This document shows, one piece after another, positions 53,866 through 62,700 of a stretch of 64,000 nt of DNA. The DNA lies in assembly GCF_002934265.1 (NCBI RefSeq), contig NZ_PTIX01000024.1, forward strand, positions 1 to 64,000. Reading direction: 5' to 3'. The translations under genes and the position numbers were made by a program. Position 1 is the first letter of the stretch. Every line of letters begins with the position of its first letter. A model generated the notes under the pieces. It did not search any database. It was not told the DNA's origin and was given only the letters and a program-made list of their open reading frames with translations. The DNA comes from Actinokineospora auranticolor. Lineage in GTDB: Bacteria; Actinomycetota; Actinomycetes; Mycobacteriales; Pseudonocardiaceae.

Positions 53866-55018
53866 GCGCTCCCAGGTGGTGTTGATCGGCACGTCATCCT
53901 TCGGCGGGGACCTGCACGACCTGCCCGCGGTGGCCAACAACGTCACCGACCTGGTGGACGTCCTCACCGACTCCGAGATCGGCGGGTTCGACCGGTCGAA
54001 CTGCACGGTCCTGCTCGACGAGCAGGACGCGGACAAGATCCTGGACACCCTGGCCGAGGCCGCCGGGCAGGCGGGCGACGTGCTGCTGGTCTACATCGCC
54101 ACGCACGCGCTGCCGAAGAAGCCCGCGAGCGGTGAGCTGATGCTGCTCCTGCCCGGCACCGACATGCAGGCGAGCTGGTGGTGGCGCAAGGCGCTGTCCT
54201 TCGACGACATCCGCGAGGTAGTGCGGGACAGCCCGGCGCAGAACCGCATCGTCATCGTCGACTGCTGCCACGCGGGCCTGGCCCTGCCCGAGGGGGTGAT
54301 GGGACCCACAGACGAGCAGTTCGACATCGGCGGCGCCTACACCCTGGCCGCGGCGGACCCGAACAGCCGGGCGGTGGCCAAGCCCGGGGAGCGCAACACG
54401 GCGTTCACCGGTGCACTGCTGGAGTTGCTCGACCGGGGCGTCGCGGGGTACGGGGAGCTGCTCTCGCTTTCCCGGGTCTTCCCCCTGCTCAAGCGCAGGC
54501 TGGAGGCGGACGGCCTGCCGAGGCCGAGCCACAACCTCAGCGACACCATCGACGGCCTCGCCGTGGTGCGAAACCGGGTGAAGGAACCGCACACGGCCAT
54601 CTCGGACGACGTGTTGGCGCTGATGGCCAGCTCCACCAACACCGAGCGCTTGGAGGCGTTGCGCAGGTTGGCGGCGCTGCACCACACCGGTGGCCAGGTC
54701 GTGCACGACCAGGTCCGGTTCCACGTGAGCAAGCTCGCCACCGACGACAGCAAGATCGTGTCCGAGGAAGCCCTGCGCCTGCTGAAGCTCTTCCAGGGGA
54801 CGGGGACGGGCGGCAACACGATCGCACCGAAGCGACCGCGCAGGGACTTCCCGTGGGCCGATCGGTGGTGGTGGACCGCCGCCGCGGTGATACTCGTGGC
54901 CGGGACGCTCGTGCTGTGGTCGACCGGGTCACCGCTCTGGGAAGCGGCGGCGACCGCGCTCCCCAGTTCCGTCCTGGGCTACCTCACAGCGGTGACGACC
55001 GCGCGGTGGGCCCGGTGA
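53846..55018 (+). CDS. caspase-family peptidase (EACC1-associated type) with C-terminal TMs
   Basis: A 390-residue protein with a caspase/metacaspase domain: SQVVLIGTSSFGGDLHDLPA start, catalytic His87 in VYIATHAL and catalytic Cys141 in VIVDCCHAG. Residues about 230-310 are helical. Two hydrophobic segments at the C-terminus (WWWTAAAVILVAGTLVLWS and ALPSSVLGYLTAV) anchor it in the membrane. Both catalytic residues are intact, so proteolytic activity, possibly cell-killing after activation, is expected. ATG 53846 overlaps the EACC1 gene; the stop shares GTGA with the next gene. Confidence 0.85.
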   Translation: MRLPNAERSQVVLIGTSSFGGDLHDLPAVANNVTDLVDVLTDSEIGGFDRSNCTVLLDEQDADKILDTLAEAAGQAGDVLLVYIATHALPKKPASGELMLLLPGTDMQASWWWRKALSFDDIREVVRDSPAQNRIVIVDCCHAGLALPEGVMGPTDEQFDIGGAYTLAAADPNSRAVAKPGERNTAFTGALLELLDRGVAGYGELLSLSRVFPLLKRRLEADGLPRPSHNLSDTIDGLAVVRNRVKEPHTAISDDVLALMASSTNTERLEALRRLAALHHTGGQVVHDQVRFHVSKLATDDSKIVSEEALRLLKLFQGTGTGGNTIAPKRPRRDFPWADRWWWTAAAVILVAGTLVLWSTGSPLWEAAATALPSSVLGYLTAVTTARWAR

Positions 55019-55866
55019 AGCGCCTCCTCCCGCTGCTGGCCGCGGCGGCCGTGGGCGCGGGTTCCCTCGTGGCGGTGACGCAGGTGGTCGACTCGCCCGC
55101 GCGCTACCTGTCCGGCACCGTCGTGATCGGCATCAACGGCACCCTGCCCGGGTGGAGCGAACCCAAGGACCACCCGACCGGTTTCGACGCCGCCTTGGCG
55201 ACCTTCCTCGCCGAGAAGTACCACTTCGACATCTCCTGGTACCCACTGGCACCGAACGAGCGCGAAAACGCCCTCGTCGACGGGGTGGTGGACCTGGTCA
55301 TCGCCAACTTCTCGATGTCCGGTGAGAGCGCGCGGAACCCGGGCCAGCAGCGCGACCAGACCATCGACTTCGCAGGCCCCTACTTCCGGGACCGCTCTGG
55401 CGTACTCGTAGACAGCACCAAGCGCGCCAAGGTCACCGGGGGAAAACCGGGCATCCCGGCGGAGAACCTGTGCGTGGGCAGCGGCACGACCGGAGAGGAG
55501 AACTCCAACCACCAGGCCCGGCGGATGCCGCAGGCGGAGTGCTTCGCCGCCTTCTCCGACGTGAACACCGACACCATCGGCGTGATGACGGACCAGGGCA
55601 TCCTCACCGAGTACGCGGCCGCGCGCTCCGGCGGCAAGGTGGTCCCCGCGTTCTGGGAGGACGACGATCACCCGATCAACGACAAGGAGTTCTACGGCAT
55701 CGGCATCCCCGACGGCAGCACCGCCCTGTGCCAGGAACTCACCCGGGCCATCAACGAATTCTTGACGAACGGGAGGTGGGGCAGCGCCTTCTCCACACAC
55801 CTCACGCACTTGGGTGAGAAGGACTTCCACAAGCCCGACGAGTCAGACCCCTCCCGCTGCGTGTGA
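55015..55866 (+). CDS. extracellular solute-binding protein (SBP family 3)
   Basis: A 283-residue exported periplasmic-binding-like protein. An N-terminal hydrophobic segment (LLPLLAAAAVGAGSLVAV) without a lipobox Cys suggests a signal peptide or anchor. The body has the family-3 pattern GTVVIGINGTLPGWSEP, TGFDAALATFLAEKYHFDIS, IANFSMSGESARNP, TIDFAGPYF and KVVPAFW. Such proteins normally deliver amino acids or similar ligands to ABC transporters, but there is no transporter here; the GTGA coupling to the caspase gene suggests it is the ligand sensor of that system (inference). Confidence 0.82.
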   Translation: MKRLLPLLAAAAVGAGSLVAVTQVVDSPARYLSGTVVIGINGTLPGWSEPKDHPTGFDAALATFLAEKYHFDISWYPLAPNERENALVDGVVDLVIANFSMSGESARNPGQQRDQTIDFAGPYFRDRSGVLVDSTKRAKVTGGKPGIPAENLCVGSGTTGEENSNHQARRMPQAECFAAFSDVNTDTIGVMTDQGILTEYAAARSGGKVVPAFWEDDDHPINDKEFYGIGIPDGSTALCQELTRAINEFLTNGRWGSAFSTHLTHLGEKDFHKPDESDPSRCV

Positions 55867-56103
55867 CGGGCGAACCGGTCATGGGCTCCCCTCCCGCGAA
55901 CGGGTCGGAGCGGGCGGCGGGGCGTGCCGGGAGGTCCCGCCACGTCGACCGTGAACGGCCAGTCGGTGCGCGGCATGCGGTCGGCCGCGGTGAGGTCCTG
56001 CGGCCGCAACGCGTAGCCGCGGCGGTTGTCCCTGCCCGGACCGTACGCCATCGAGTCGGTCAACGCCCGCATCCGTCGAGCGGTCAAGGCCCTGTGGGGT
56101 TCC
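55867..56103. other. gene-relic stretch after the caspase module
   Basis: On the minus strand a short frame reads ALTDSMAYGPGRDNRRGYAL followed by RPQDLTAADRMPRTDWPFTV, which looks like a fragment of a real protein, but it has no start or end of its own and runs antisense into the solute-binding gene. No family recognised. Confidence 0.3.
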
Positions 56104-56470
56104 AAAACCCGACTCGATGACTCTGACCCGCGAAATGAGTCGCAGCGTGCTCGTACTCGGTGATCAATCCTCCTAGTACTGGTCGGCGGCGAATCGAGGT
56201 CGTGCCAGGCATCGATACCGAGCCGTCTGGTCGTGGCGGAGCGAGTAGGAGCCCCTGGGGGCTCCAGAACGCGACTGAACGGCCCAAACTGCGGTTTGGG
56301 TCACAGCGGAGTTCGTTGACGATTAGGAGCGGTCGGGGAGTGCCCGCTGGATAATGCCGACAAACGGCTCGACGCGACCATTCGCTGGCGTGCAGTGCGG
56401 TGGATTCTTGCGACCCGATACTGGAGTCGGGGAGGACGGCGTCGAACGCCGCGGTATCGAAACCCGGCTC
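56104..56470 (-). pseudogene. decayed copy of the 43.4-kb IS transposase (3' part)
   Basis: The minus strand encodes QGLLLAPPRPDGSVSMPGTT, SIRRRPVLGGLITEYEHAA and LLIVNELR, matching the C-terminal part of the intact transposase at 43402-44454. The copies are interrupted by stops, frameshifts and a 60-bp insertion-like stretch (GGGGGCTCCAGAACGCG). Only about the last third of the gene is traceable. It shows an older insertion of the same IS family. Confidence 0.75.
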
Positions 56471-56529
56471 AACCCCGCAGCGCTCTCGGCCGTCAAGAGA
56501 CACGGCCGACAGTTGCACCGTACTCGCAC

Positions 56530-56667
56530 CAGGGAGCACTGCGGGGAGCAAACGGGGAGCAGAACTGCTTCCCGAACAGCTCCGAACTGCATTGAACGTC
56601 TCTAAATAAGCAGGCGTTGACCTGCGGAGATTCTATTTCCGCAGGTCAACGCGATATGCCGTACATA
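56530..56667 (+). repeat. second relic element end with hairpin
   Basis: Parallel to 53105-53260: GGGAGCAAACGGGGAGCAGA, CCGAACTGCATTGAACG, hairpin GACCTGCGGA/TCCGCAGGTC (56619-56647) and ATGCCGTACATAGTTCACAC leading directly into the intact 53-bp core. It is the right inner end of the island. Confidence 0.62.
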
Positions 56668-56923
56668 GTTCACACCGAAGGGGTCACTGGTTCGATCCCA
56701 GTATCGCCCACTGGTTATACTTGCAGGTCAGCGCCCTGCCAGCGGATCACGTTGGTGGGGCGTTGATCGTTTCGGGGTGCACGTGGGGAGCAGCGTGATC
56801 CGACCCCAATCGCCATGCCGAAGGGGTCGGGCTGTTTTCGTTGGTACAGCGCCGTTTCCGGGCCAGGTCTTGGTCGCACCTCGCTCCCAGTGATGATCAC
56901 GTGCACGACCAGCGTTTTCTCGA
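56668..56923 (+). repeat. right direct repeat (attR) of the tRNA-Val island
   Basis: 56668-56720 is identical to the left core and regenerates the 3' half of tRNA-Val(CAC) without a 5' half, so it is not a tRNA gene. Imperfect similarity to the left inner flank continues to about 56923, including GTGGGGAGCAGCGTGATC and GCCGAAGGGGTC. Confidence 0.88.
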
Positions 56924-57559
56924 TCCAGCGACCATGACATCGGTCAGCCGGATCGTGACGCCGGTCATGGACTTCGTAGGACTTCGGCTCGTCGTGACCA
57001 CTCAGGTGGTCGTACTCGGTGCCGCGGGTGTCGATGATCCGGTCGAACGTGTGGGCCGGGGGCAGCTACTGGGGCTGGTACGCGGCCTGCACGGCGAGCA
57101 GGGGGTCGACTAAGGCGCGGGATGCAATCGGGGCTGTGGCCGTTGTCCATGTGATCTCGCTCGGCCCGTCTGCACCGTGGTGGCGCTCAGGGCGTGGCGG
57201 TCGATGCGGTCAGTGTCATGCCAGTCTAGGCAGAGGACCTCGATTCGGCGCTCGTTCTTACGGGCAGAGCGCCGACTCCTTCGGCTCCGCGCCCAGCCTG
57301 CCCGGGCATGGGACGTGGAAGTCCGCGGACGACGCCGGGAATGCTCCCGGTCCTTATCGAAAGACCGCTGATCACCCGGAAACCCGCGCCCGCCGCGCGG
57401 CGGGCACCACGGGCAGATAGCTCATCGGGTCTGAGGCGTCTCCCCATGGCGGGACGGTCGTCAAGCCTCGTACCAGGTTCCGCGACTGATAGCGAGAAGT
57501 GCGTCGCCGAGCACGGCCAAGGCTGGTGTGTCGCGTTGACCGCCGTTGTCGATTTGGCA
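56924..57559. other. 636-bp stretch of relics without a supported gene
   Basis: A minus-strand frame around 56940-57080 reads HTFDRIIDTRGTEYDHLSGH with an internal stop just upstream (AYQPQ then stop), suggesting a decayed coding piece next to the attachment repeat. The rest shows mixed, short frames in all directions. Confidence 0.3.
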
Positions 57560-57860
57560 GGCGGTCGAACGACTGGCGGTGTCGCCAGGTGAACCAGGGG
57601 TTGCCGTCGAGATCGAGGAAGATCATGTGGACGCGGTCGTCGTCGACGATGAGGACGACCTCCGCGTCCGGATCATCACCCGCACCGCGGACGAAGGTCA
57701 CCTCGATTCCCCGTTGCCGGCCTCGTGATCACCATTTGCTTCCGGGACCGCAGCAGGTCCGTGTACTCGGCCCACGCGCGCCGTTGGCTTGCCCATCGTT
57801 GGCGCAAGTGCTTTTGTACCAACCGAATCCCGGTTGATCTCTCCGTCCTAATCAGGCGGA
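57560..57860 (-). pseudogene. frameshifted small hypothetical gene
   Basis: Minus-strand text IRLVQKHLRQRWASQRRAWA and YTDLLRSRKQMVIT (about 57830-57730) continues after a frame change as EVVLIVDDDRVHMIFLDLDG and NPWFTWRH (about 57670-57590). Both halves look coding, but no single frame joins them. A frameshift around 57700-57730 is likely. Family unknown. Confidence 0.35.
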
Positions 57861-58068
57861 CAACTCTCCTGGGGTCCTGACCGTCTCCAACCTCGCCGGT
57901 CGTGGTGGGCGGCCGGAGGTGGTGTCTGCGTGACGACCCCTGCCGACGCCGGCGCACTGTTCGCCATGCGCGCCGAGGTCCACCGCACCCGTCAGGGGGA
58001 CACCCCGCGTTTGCGGCGAGCGTGGCGGGGGTATCTGCACACGTGTTCGAGACGAGAGGAGCAACGCC

Positions 58069-58260
58069 GTGACGGAGCGCACCCCGGAGAAGGACCCTGC
58101 CGACTGGACGACCGGCGACGAGCCGATGACCGGTCCGCAGGAGTCCTACCTGAACACCCTCGCCTAGGAAGCCGGGGTTGAGGTGGCCGAGGAGTTGACC
58201 AAGGCCGAGGCGTCCCGGCTGATCGATGAGCTGCAGGAGCGCACCGGCCGCGGTGTGTGA
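58069..58260 (+). pseudogene. DUF3072-like gene with an in-frame TAG
   Basis: A GTG at 58069 with GAGAGGAG upstream opens a 63-codon frame reading DWTTGDEPMTGPQESYLNTL, then a TAG at 58165-58167, then EAGVEVAEELTKAEASRLID and ELQERTGRG to TGA. This is the DUF3072 pattern complete from end to end, broken only by the amber codon (usually a sense codon such as Glu or Arg there). Either a recent nonsense mutation or, less likely, suppression. The rest of the frame is undamaged, so decay is young. Confidence 0.75.
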
Positions 58261-58309
58261 CCGGGCACGGTGTCCGCTCACGGTGCATCGGGTCTGGAAC
58301 CTCACGCGG

Positions 58310-59035
58310 TCACCCCGAACGCGGACGACGGCGTGCACCCAGTGACCGCCACGGCCACCTGCGTGCTGGAGGTGCGCTGATCGGTCTGGCGTAGCTGAGC
58401 ACGGGCCGCGTGTGCGCCACGGCGGGAACGAACCGTTCTGGGACGTCCACCACTGCGGCGAGCGCCTCGTGGGCCTCGTCCGGCCTCATCTCCGACGGGT
58501 AGGTCACGTGCAGGGGAACGCAGTCGTGGAGTTCGGCGCGGAAGGCGTACTTGTACTCCTCGTCTCCCGCGTAGACCAACGCGATGCGGGCCGTCCAGTC
58601 GATGCGGTGACGGCCGTCCGGCTGGCGGGTGACGACGAAGCGGTGGTCCGCGCAGGTGTCGTGGCCGAGCAGTTGCAATTGGAACGCGTGCCGGGTATTC
58701 GGCGGCTCGGGCAGGGGGTCGAGCGTCAGCACGCGGGGTTCGGCGGCCGTGAGGCTGAACGGCGAGCCGGGGGTGGCAACGGGGAAGCCGTGGTAGTCCA
58801 AGGGCTCCATCAGACAGCCCACGTAGCCCGACCACAACTCCGGTGAGTCCCATTCCCGTTTGTCGTCGCTGTCCGGCGGTTCCGGCGGCATCCGCTCCGC
58901 GTCGTAGTTCCTGGTGATCAGGAGCGGATCGAACCAGAGGGCACCCTGTTCGTCCAGTCCCCAGACCCACTCGAAAGTCCTGATGCGATGGCCCTCCGAC
59001 CACGGGTTGCCCTCAAACCACATGCGTCCGTGCAC
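58310..59035 (-). CDS. hypothetical protein, 241 aa
   Basis: A soluble acidic protein beginning MWFEGNPWSEGHRIRTFEWV, with a long run of aromatic and Pro residues (LWSGYVGCLMEPLDYHGFPV) and a beta-rich centre (HRIDWTARIALVYAGDEEYK, YAFRAELHDCVPL). It ends in an Arg/Pro-rich tail that may be a C-terminal extension after a lost stop. I do not recognise the family. The start ATG at 59035 has no strong ribosome-binding site. It is the only intact gene in the relic zone 56.7-59.7 kb. Confidence 0.68.
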   Translation of the reverse strand: MHGRMWFEGNPWSEGHRIRTFEWVWGLDEQGALWFDPLLITRNYDAERMPPEPPDSDDKREWDSPELWSGYVGCLMEPLDYHGFPVATPGSPFSLTAAEPRVLTLDPLPEPPNTRHAFQLQLLGHDTCADHRFVVTRQPDGRHRIDWTARIALVYAGDEEYKYAFRAELHDCVPLHVTYPSEMRPDEAHEALAAVVDVPERFVPAVAHTRPVLSYARPISAPPARRWPWRSLGARRRPRSG

Positions 59036-59169
59036 CGAGCCACTCTATACCCGATGATCACACCCGGCGTCGAGAATGGCCGCTACGTCCCCGTTCTCGG
59101 CCATCGCGAGTAGATCCGGATTCCCGACGTGGTGCGCTGCCCGAGTTCCACGTCGGGTTGCGGTGTTGA

Positions 59170-59690
59170 TCTGTTCGAGTGATCGGGGGAACGCCGCAGC
59201 GACAACGGTGTCCCCAGTGCCGTCGGTCCCGGTCGGGACGTCCGGGTCGAGGGCGGGTTGGTCCTGGTCAAGAGCAAGCCGCTCGGCGCACCTGTCCCCG
59301 ACCTCGTCCTGGACCCGCCGACGGCCGTCAACTCTGGGTGAGCCCGGGGACCACCACCAAGCGGGTCCGACTCGTCGACGACGTCGTGCTGATCTCCCAC
59401 GACTCCGAGACCGTCGTGCTGGAGCGGAAAACCGGCGCCGAGCTGTGGCGGACCCATCACGAGTTCGGATGTCGATGTGCTGGTTGTGCTGTGCCCCAAC
59501 GGCCCTGGCCGCAGGGCCGCCTACAGGCAGAAGCCGATCATTTCGTCGGTCGGGGCAACCTCGCGGCGCACTGGTGCGTGCCGTTGGTGGGCGGATCGCA
59601 GACTGTCCACGCGGTGGACGGCTCTTCCGCCATCGGGGTCCGGCATGGGGGGAACCGGCTTTCGGGTCCTCTGCTGTCGCCCGCTCACGA
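59170..59690 (+). pseudogene. PQQ-like beta-propeller gene fragment
   Basis: Two frames carry propeller-blade text: VRVEGGLVLVKSKPLGAPVP at about 59240-59300 and, after a frame change, RVRLVDDVVLISHDSETVVL then ERKTGAELWRTHHEFG at about 59365-59470, followed by another change. The VV.....D.....LD..TG..LWR pattern is the PQQ/Kelch-like repeat. No signal peptide, start or end is intact. It is a relic upstream of the subtilase. Confidence 0.55.
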
Positions 59691-59702
59691 CCGGAGGTAT
59701 TC

Positions 59703-62700
59703 GTGCGAAGGCGCACGCATGTGGTCATCGCCAGCACCGCGGTGACACTCTTGTCCACGGGCCTGCCCGCCGCCTCGGCACCCGCGGTGGCGGTGGGTGG
59801 CTCGTCCGACCTGGCTCACACCGTGACTCTCCTCAGCGGTGACCAGGTACAACTGTCCGCTCCCGGCGCGCGGCCGGTGGTGCGGGCCGCCGCCGGGCGC
59901 GAAGGCGTCGCGTTCCGGGTCTTCACCGAGAACGGTCACCTGCACGTCATCCCGGCGGACGCGCAGGGGCTGCTGTCGGCGGGCAGGCTCGACCCGCGGC
60001 TGTTCGACGTCACCGGCCTGCTCGACCAGGGCTACGACAACCGGCGCGGCGACCTGCCGCTGATCGCGACCGGACCGGCGCCTCGCGCCGCGATGGCGGG
60101 GGTGCGCGCCACACGTGACCTACCCGCCGTGGGTGCCCGCGCGCTCAGCGCGGAGAAGTCCGCCCTCGCGGGTTCCTGGCACGCGCTGGCCTCGACCGGG
60201 AAGGTGTGGCTGGACGGCAAGGTGACCGCGGGCCTCGACCGCAGCGCCGCGCAGATCGGCGCACCACAGGCGTGGCAGGCGGGGGTGACCGGGCGGGGCG
60301 TGACGGTCGCGGTCCTCGACACCGGCGTCGACCAGACCCACCCCGACCTGGCGGGCCAGGAGATCGGCGAGCACAACTTCACCGACAGCGCGGACAACGT
60401 CGACCGGGTCGGGCACGGCACGCACGTCGCCTCGATCATCGCGGGCACCGGCGCCAAGTACCGGGGCATCGCGTCCGGGGCGCGGATCCTCGACGGCAAG
60501 GTCCTCGACGACCACGGCTACGGCTTGCAGTCCTGGATCGTGGCGGGCATGGAGTGGGCCACGGCGCAGGGCGCGGACGTGGTCAACCTGAGCCTCGGCG
60601 GCGCGGACACCCCGGGGATCGACCCGGTGGAGGAGGCCGTCAACCGGCTCTCGGCCAGTACCGGCAAGCTCTTCGTCGTCGCCGCGGGCAACAACGGCGC
60701 GGCGCGGACGATCGACTCCCCCGGCAGCGCCGACGCCGCACTGACCGTCGGCTCGGTGGGCCGTGAGGACAAGCTCTCGTCGTTCTCCAGCCGCGGGCCC
60801 CGCATCGACGGTGCCCTCAAGCCGGACATCACCGCGCCCGGCGAGAACATCGTCGCGGCCAAGGCCGCCCAGGCGACCATCGGCGACCCGGCCGAAGACG
60901 GCTACATCGCCCTGTCCGGCACCTCGATGGCCACACCGCACGTGACCGGGTCGGCCGCCCTGCTCAAGCAGCGGCACCCGGACTGGACCGGTCAGCAGCT
61001 CAAGGCGGCGCTGACCGCCTCCGCCCGGCCCGCCCCGGGCCTGGACGGGTTCGCCCAGGGCGCAGGCCGCGTCGACGTGTCCGCGGCGCTGGCGGCGACC
61101 GTCACCACCGAGCCCGCCTCGGTCAGCGTGCCGACCGCCCGGTGGCCGCACACCGACGACACCCCGGTCGCCCGGGCGATCACCTACTGCAACAGCGGGA
61201 CCGCGCCGGTCACCCTGACCCTGACCGCGGACGTCCTCGGCCCGGACGGCAAGCCCGCCCCGGCGGGCCTGTTCACGGTCAGCCCGGCGCGGCTCACCGT
61301 TCCCCCGGGCGGCACGGCGGCGGCCACGGCCACCGTCGACACGCGGGTCGGCACGGCTGACGGGCTCTTCGGCGGCGCGATCGTCGCCACCGGCGGCGGT
61401 CAGACCACCCGGACCGCGATCGGCGTCGACCGCGAAGTCGAGAGCTACTCGGTGAAGGTGACCCTGATCGGCCTCGACGGCAAGCCGACCGCCAACGCGG
61501 GAGCGAACCTGTTCAACTACGACGGCGTGGGCGTCTACAGCGGCGGCGACCCGACCGGCGTGTTCACCCTGCGCCTGCCCAGGGGCAAGTACGAGTTCGA
61601 CGCGTTCCTGGTCGACTCACCGACCAACACCGTGCAGACGGTCGTGTACCCGGCGCTCGACCTCACCGCCGACACCGAGATCGTCGCCGACAGCCGCACC
61701 GCCAAGCCGATCGACGTTCGGCCGCCCGACGCGGGCGCGACCCAGGTCGGGGGCACGGTCGGGCTGACCGGGAAGACGGCACGCGGCGACTACGGCACGT
61801 ACACGACGGTCGACGACTTCAGCAGGATCCGCACCGCCAGGATCGGCCCGAACCCCCAGAACCCCCCGGCGGCCTCGTTCGTCGAGGGCACGTACACCTC
61901 GGACAAGGGCTTCTACGACCTGTTCTACGCCTTCCCCGGCGACTACCCGACCGGGCTGACCAGGCACCCCCGCGCGACGGACATCGCCACGGTGAAGACC
62001 ACGTTCGCGAACGCGGCCCCGGACTCCTCCCCTTCCGTCAGTCCGTACGCCTCGGTCCCCGGCGTCGTGTCGTCCGGGGTCCAGACCGTCGTCCCCGCCG
62101 CGGTCACCGGGACCACGCAGTTCGCCAACACCGACGGTGGCGTGCTGTGGGCGACCTACGCCTACCTCGGTGGTCGGCTGCCGAGGGAGTACTGGACACC
62201 GCTGCTCAAGCTGACGCCGGGCACGACCACCCAGCGTCGGATGAACGCGGGGATCGTCGGCCCGACCGCGCAATCCGGTCCCCGGTTCGGGATCACCCGG
62301 TCCCAGGGCACCCTCCTGGTGTACCCCGGGCTTTTCGGCGACGGTGCGGGCAACTGGGGGTCCAGCGACTACACGGGCGCGACAACGCTGTCGAAGGACG
62401 GCACGCGCATCGGTGAGAACCCCGGGGGTGGCCTGAGCCGGTTCCCCGTCGGCGACGGCTCCGGCACCTACACGGTGGCCGCGACCGCCGACCGCGACCG
62501 GGGCTACGACCTGGCCACGCACGTCGACGCCACCTGGACGTTCAGGTCCGGTCCGGACAACGAGGCCGTCCCGGTCTCCGCGGTCCGCTTCAAGGGCGTG
62601 CTCGACGCGGCGGACACGGCTCCGGCTGGCCGCTACTACCTGCCGGTCACGCTGGAGAAGGAGACCGGCCAGGTCGAGCTCCCCAGGACCCTGACCGTCG

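Larger units (their letters stand above)
39296..56720. mobile_element. 17.4-kb tRNA-Val-integrated genomic island (immobilised, composite)
   Basis: The segment between the two 53-bp tRNA-derived repeats carries genes absent from the usual backbone: a DUF2795/HxlR operon, an IS, Wadjet JetABCD and an EACC1-caspase module. There is no intact integrase, excisionase, relaxase or replication gene, so it cannot move by itself. Two similar non-coding ends (53105-53260 and 56530-56667) suggest that two elements inserted one after another. The rightmost core lies next to 256 bp that resemble the left inner end, which fits a third, deleted unit. Confidence 0.78.

Noticed and set aside
56668-56740. Second tRNA-Val gene
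   Set aside because: Only the anticodon-to-3' part is present; the acceptor 5' strand and D-arm are missing, as expected for an attachment repeat.
57930-58181. 83-codon plus-strand frame starting GTG 57930
   Set aside because: It becomes Arg-rich and overlaps the DUF3072-like gene out of frame; the latter has family pattern and a ribosome site.
59076-59702. N-terminal extension of the subtilase up to 59076
   Set aside because: The stretch overlies the PQQ-like relic and lacks the signal peptide, which begins right after GTG 59703 with GGAGG upstream.
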